Positions 16,291 to 18,709 of a stretch of DNA of 18,709 nucleotides are shown piece by piece. A program made the position numbers and the translations under genes. Positions within the stretch are counted from its first letter, which is position 1. The number at the start of each line of letters is the position of its first letter. A model generated the notes under the pieces. The model was not told the DNA's origin. It searched no databases and was given only the letters and a program-made list of their open reading frames with translations. The stretch is taken from positions 1-18,709 of the forward strand of contig JAAVAA010000094.1 in NCBI GenBank assembly GCA_014804285.1, given 5' to 3'. Source of the DNA: Lachnospiraceae bacterium (GTDB lineage Bacteria; Bacillota; Clostridia; Lachnospirales; Lachnospiraceae).

Positions 16291-16319
16291 ATGTTCACCT
16301 GCTTTCTGAGAATTTAATT

Positions 16320-16354
16320 TGCCCGGAACGGAGCGAACCGCTCCGCCCCGGGCA
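16320..16354 (-). promoter_or_regulatory. Stable intercistronic hairpin between binding protein and permease genes
   Basis: On the minus strand GCCCGGGGCGGAGC pairs with GCTCCGTTCCGGGC, about 16 pairs counting two G-U and the flanking T-A, around a short GGTTC loop. No T-run follows (CAAATTAAATTC), so it looks more like an RNA stability or processing element than a terminator. Such elements are common after binding-protein genes and fit higher expression of the lipoprotein. Confidence 0.6.
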
Positions 16355-16399
16355 TTTGAATGTGGGAGACAATAGTCACCCGTTTTTATGTTTCATTCA

Positions 16400-17806
16400 C
16401 TAGTTGATCGGCGCATCGTCAGGAATGGAAAGCTCCGGATAAGTCGTAGTAACTACCATATAAAATTCCTTCAATGCATCCTCTTTAGTCTTTTCGCCCT
16501 TTTGTACAGAAACAATAGCCTGACCAAAAGCTTCCTTGCAAGCATCGTCATAGCCTGTTATCAAGCTGTAGTCAATGTGCTCCATCTCCTTGCTGTAAAA
16601 TGCGTAAGTATTCTGGTTGCCAAAGGAAGGATTCTGATAATCATAGTTGTCTTCCAACACTTTCTTGTTCGCCACCACGTCACCGTTGGATGCCTCCAGC
16701 CACCACTGAGCGGTATCGTCATTTAATGTACAGAACTTGATAAACTCTTTCGCTGCTTCCTGATGCTCAGAATACTCATTGACCGTGAGGAAAGTACCGC
16801 CACCAAAGAAAGAGCATACGCCTGAGCAAACCCCAAAGTTACCTTTATTATCCGCTGCATTATCTCTGATAATGAGAGCGCCCCAGGAAGGCATTACATA
16901 GGAGAACACCTCCGTAGTAGCAGCACCGGAATCCACTTCATCCGCAAGACCTTCGCCTGTCATCTCCCAGACATTGGCATCTGCATCAATGATTGGAAGC
17001 GGACCTGCCATAGACGCATACCAGGGAGCGGACCACTCAGTGGCATTGGCAACATAGCCCTTTTGATAAATCTCAACAGCAGCGTCAAAATAATCCAGTC
17101 TATCCTGGTCTACGATAATTTGACCATCCTTGACCCATGGATTGGAGCTGATGGAGAACCAGCGGAGTGCCCCTGTGTCACCGAAAATCTTGTAACCGGC
17201 ATTCTGCAGTTCTTCCGCGGTCTTTACAATCTCACCAAAGGAACTGAATTTCTTTCCAATCTCTTCAGGATCATTTGTACCAAATACCTTTTCCGCAATA
17301 TCAATCCGATAGATAACGGAACCGGGGCATGCCTGATAGCTGATTGCTCTCAGAATACCATCCTCGCTACAGCCTGCCTGATAGGTGTAGTCTACAAGAC
17401 GACCTTTCACCTCACTATCCAGATCACTTAAATCAGCACAAAAACCAGCCTCATAGAAATTCGGCAGCATCTGAGGTTCACCCACGAACACATCCACATC
17501 CTTGCTCTTGGTTCCCAGTGTCTGCATGATCTTTGTCTCGAAATCAGCAGAATCAAATACTACAACCTCCACCTCATTTCCCGTTTCCTGTGTATATCGC
17601 TCGGCAAACTGCTCCAGATCCTTGGCAAGCGTCCATAACACGATCTTATCCTGCTGACCGCCCGAATTCTGAGTATCACCATTGTTGCTGCCACCGGATG
17701 ACTGCTCCGTGGAACTTCCTTTATTATTGTCAGCCGGCTGACTGCCGCAAGCTGCCAGAGATAAGACAACTGTCAGTGCAAGAAACAATGCTAAAACCTT
17801 TTTCAT
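16400..17806 (-). CDS. First sugar-binding lipoprotein of the ABC importer
   Basis: This 468-residue protein has a classic lipoprotein signal peptide (MKKVLALFLALTVVLSLAAC, lipid-bearing C20), then a flexible linker rich in Ser, Gly, Asn and Gln (21-53) and a family 1-type extracellular solute-binding domain: KIVLWTLAKDLEQFAERYTQETG, DVDVFVGEPQMLPNFYEAG, and GGGTFLTVNEYSEHQEAAKEFIKF near the C-terminal lobe. It should be tethered to the outer face of the membrane and deliver an oligosaccharide to the two permeases. ATG 17806 has AAAGGAG nine bases upstream. It is the first gene of the eight-gene run, behind a promoter with repeated operator-like sites. Confidence 0.93.
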   Translation of the reverse strand: MKKVLALFLALTVVLSLAACGSQPADNNKGSSTEQSSGGSNNGDTQNSGGQQDKIVLWTLAKDLEQFAERYTQETGNEVEVVVFDSADFETKIMQTLGTKSKDVDVFVGEPQMLPNFYEAGFCADLSDLDSEVKGRLVDYTYQAGCSEDGILRAISYQACPGSVIYRIDIAEKVFGTNDPEEIGKKFSSFGEIVKTAEELQNAGYKIFGDTGALRWFSISSNPWVKDGQIIVDQDRLDYFDAAVEIYQKGYVANATEWSAPWYASMAGPLPIIDADANVWEMTGEGLADEVDSGAATTEVFSYVMPSWGALIIRDNAADNKGNFGVCSGVCSFFGGGTFLTVNEYSEHQEAAKEFIKFCTLNDDTAQWWLEASNGDVVANKKVLEDNYDYQNPSFGNQNTYAFYSKEMEHIDYSLITGYDDACKEAFGQAIVSVQKGEKTKEDALKEFYMVVTTTYPELSIPDDAPIN

Positions 17807-17853
17807 ATCAATTTTCTCCTTTCTGTTTCCGCCTTAACGGAATTTCTATAGTC

Positions 17854-17926
17854 ATTTTAGCATTGAGAAATTTTATGGGAAATGGTGTAATTTTCAGTAA
17901 GGTGTCATTTTTTGATAAGACACCTT
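17854..17926 (-). promoter_or_regulatory. Operon promoter with repeated operator-like sites
   Basis: On the minus strand TGCTAAAAT gives an extended -10 (TAAAAT at 17854-17859). The 17-base-spaced -35 position reads TTTCCC, which is poor. Just upstream are two direct repeats, AAAATTACACC (17884-17894) and AAAATGACACC (17901-17911), 17 bases apart. The second is also one arm of an inverted repeat, AAGGTGTC-N12-GACACCTT on either strand (17899-17926). This layout is typical of promoters that need an AraC-type activator touching a weak -35. The leader to the ATG is about 40 bases. Confidence 0.5.
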
Positions 17927-18157
17927 GTACCTGCTTCAGTCACTGCCAACTCTGCCGTCATAACGCCCAAACCTCAGTATGCAACGTAATTCCATAACGG
18001 CAAAGGACTTGAGGGGTACTGCCGTATTTGAAGAAATAGAAAAAGGCGCCCATCTTTCGATAAAACGCCTTGTCACTGTTTATTTTCTGTTAATAGTTTT
18101 CTACCTGCTTTCGCAGGCATCAGCTTTCTTTCTGACTTTTTGCCGCTTCTTTTTATG
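17927..18157. other. Intergenic region between operon promoter and rRNA/tRNA unit
   Basis: No gene is supported here. It holds the second minus-strand terminator (18040-18071) and a small hairpin with a GAAA loop on the minus strand (CCTGC/GCAGG, 18104-18117). ACGGCA/TGCCGT inverted segments lie around 17999-18026. The one open plus-strand frame (17979-18209) runs through terminators and into the tRNA and has no ribosome binding site. Confidence 0.5.
18040..18071 (-). terminator. Second terminator downstream of the rRNA/tRNA unit
   Basis: On the minus strand AAGGCG (18066-18071) pairs with CGCCTT (18043-18048). An inner ATC/GAT stem closes a GAAA loop, with U-G pairs possible between the two stems. 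Five T at 18040-18044 include the last two stem bases. It lies about 90 bases after the first terminator and protects the sugar operon promoter from readthrough. Confidence 0.55.
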
Positions 18158-18187
18158 CAAAAACCCGCAAACACTAATGTTTGCGGG
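18158..18187 (-). terminator. Terminator of the rRNA-tRNA transcription unit
   Basis: On the minus strand CCCGCAAACA (18178-18187) pairs perfectly with TGTTTGCGGG (18164-18173) around TTAG, followed by five T. It starts 10 bases after the tRNA-Asn 3' end. Confidence 0.9.
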
Positions 18188-18197
18188 CTCTCTTTCG

Positions 18198-18269
18198 CTC
18201 CCCGAGTAGGGCTCGAACCTACAACAACTCGGTTAACAGCCGAGTGCTCTACCATTGAGCTATCGAGGA
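18198..18269 (-). tRNA. tRNA-Asn (anticodon GTT)
   Basis: The 72 bases fold as a full cloverleaf: acceptor TCCTCGA/TCGGGGA, D arm GCTC/GAGC with the loop AATGGTA, anticodon arm CTCGG/CCGAG with the loop CTGTTAA (anticodon GTT), variable region TTGTT, and T arm GTAGG-TTCGAGC-CCTAC. The discriminator base is G. The 3' CCA is not encoded. It lies downstream of a 23S gene on the same strand, with a consensus-like promoter between them. Confidence 0.97.
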
Positions 18270-18272
18270 AAG

Positions 18273-18424
18273 AAGGTTCAGCTTCGCTGAACTTTGAAGA
18301 ACCTTCGGTTCTTCCTTTAGTAAAACATTTTTCGTATACTTTGTCAAGCTCTCTTAAGAACCTAGGGTTCTCCATCCGACAAAATCTACTTTATACACAT
18401 CTTTTGAAGGTCATACCTTCAAAA
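18273..18424 (-). repeat. Four three-base-loop hairpins in the 23S-tRNA spacer
   Basis: Four inverted repeats, each closing three bases, lie between the 23S gene and tRNA-Asn. They are AAGGTTCAGC/GCTGAACTTT (18273-18295, one G-U), GAAGAACC/GGTTCTTC (18296-18314, perfect), AGAACC/GGTTCT (18357-18371, perfect) and TTTTGAAGGT/ACCTTCAAAA (18402-18424, perfect). The arms share GAACC or GAAGG cores. No 5S rRNA sequence is recognisable in the spacer. Confidence 0.6.
18319..18347 (-). promoter_or_regulatory. Candidate separate promoter for tRNA-Asn
   Basis: On the minus strand TTGACA (18342-18347), a perfect -35, is followed after exactly 17 bases by TTTACT (18319-18324), a moderate -10. The predicted start near 18312 lies 43 bases before the tRNA and at the start of the second hairpin. 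The tRNA could thus be made independently of the rRNA operon. Confidence 0.45.
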
Positions 18425-18488
18425 CCGAACACCAAGCTTCGTATCATACATCTTCAAGACTTTCTTCAGACCATCTCTGGCCTGCTCT

Positions 18489-18709
18489 GGTCAAGCTTCC
18501 GGTCTATTAGTACCTGTCAGCTGAACATATCTCTATGCTTACACCCCAGGCCTATCTACCTCGTACTCTCCAAGGGACCTTCATCTTACAATTCGGATAT
18601 CTCATCTTGAGGGGGGCTTCACGCTTAGATGCCTTCAGCGTTTATCCCGTCCGGACTTGGCTACTCTGCCATGGGACTGGTTCCCAACAGATACACCAGC
18701 GGTCCGTCC
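18489..18709 (-). rRNA. rrl: 23S rRNA, 3'-terminal part (about 220 bases)
   Basis: The minus strand, read from the window edge, gives GGACGGACCGCTGGTGTA (just after the sarcin-ricin loop region), then GATAAACGCTGAAGGCATCT and finally AGGTACTAATAGACCGGAAG before the end. These are the conserved 3' domain VI segments of bacterial 23S rRNA. The mature 3' end is placed near 18489 by analogy with the E. coli end and may be a few bases off. The rest of the gene lies outside the window. Confidence 0.95.

Noticed and set aside
17807..17990. CcpA (cre) operator search upstream of the sugar operon
   Set aside because: No match to the usual cre pattern with its central CG and paired A/T flanks was seen by eye.
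17979..18209. 76-codon plus-strand ORF
   Set aside because: It has no ribosome binding site and runs through two terminators into the tRNA-Asn gene.
1..18709. CRISPR arrays, att sites, phage genes
   Set aside because: No regularly spaced repeats, integrases or phage-type genes were seen; the only mobile DNA recognised is the IS66 element.

Overview
The window looks like chromosomal DNA of an anaerobic Firmicute, most likely a Lachnospiraceae-type Clostridium. The reasons are strong Shine-Dalgarno sequences, YesM/YesN-type two-component genes, a sugar ABC importer without its own ATPase, and the form of the 23S rRNA 3' end and tRNA-Asn. The assignment is by resemblance only.

Layout. Positions 1-2411 are the right-hand part of an IS66-family insertion sequence (end of tnpA, tnpB, tnpC, a terminator and the right inverted repeat), truncated by the window edge. 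Positions 2412-2835 hold no ordinary gene, but on the minus strand they carry a promoter, a well-placed ribosome binding site, a 23-codon hydrophobic ORF and an intrinsic terminator, which together suggest a short transcription unit. Next are a minus-strand lactonase-type beta-propeller gene and a divergent plus-strand gene for a protein with two flavodoxin-like domains. Positions 5611-17806 are one run of eight minus-strand genes. In order of transcription they are a sugar-binding lipoprotein, two ABC permeases, a second binding lipoprotein, a sensor histidine kinase, an AraC-type response regulator, a GH94 glycoside phosphorylase and a GH30 glycosidase. The right end carries two candidate terminators, tRNA-Asn(GTT), a spacer rich in hairpins, and the 3' end of a 23S rRNA gene, all on the minus strand.

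How the genes work together. The eight-gene run reads as a self-regulated glycan-uptake locus. Lipoproteins capture an oligosaccharide, the permeases import it (an ATPase must come from elsewhere), and the cytoplasmic GH94 and GH30 enzymes split it by phosphorolysis and hydrolysis. The kinase and regulator probably switch the locus on. The substrate is probably a beta-glucoside or short beta-glucan, but the linkage cannot be read from sequence by eye.

The most interesting regulatory signal is a shared 13-mer, AAAAATGACACCT. It lies upstream of both the first gene of the run and the GH94 gene, at nearly the same distance (40 and 41 nt) from an identical TAAAAT -10 box, and neither site has a recognisable -35. 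This fits an operator for the regulator encoded between them. Other points worth a second look are the toxin- or leader-like small unit next to the IS66 end, and the absence of 5S rRNA between 23S and tRNA-Asn, where four three-base-loop hairpins and a TTGACA promoter are found instead.
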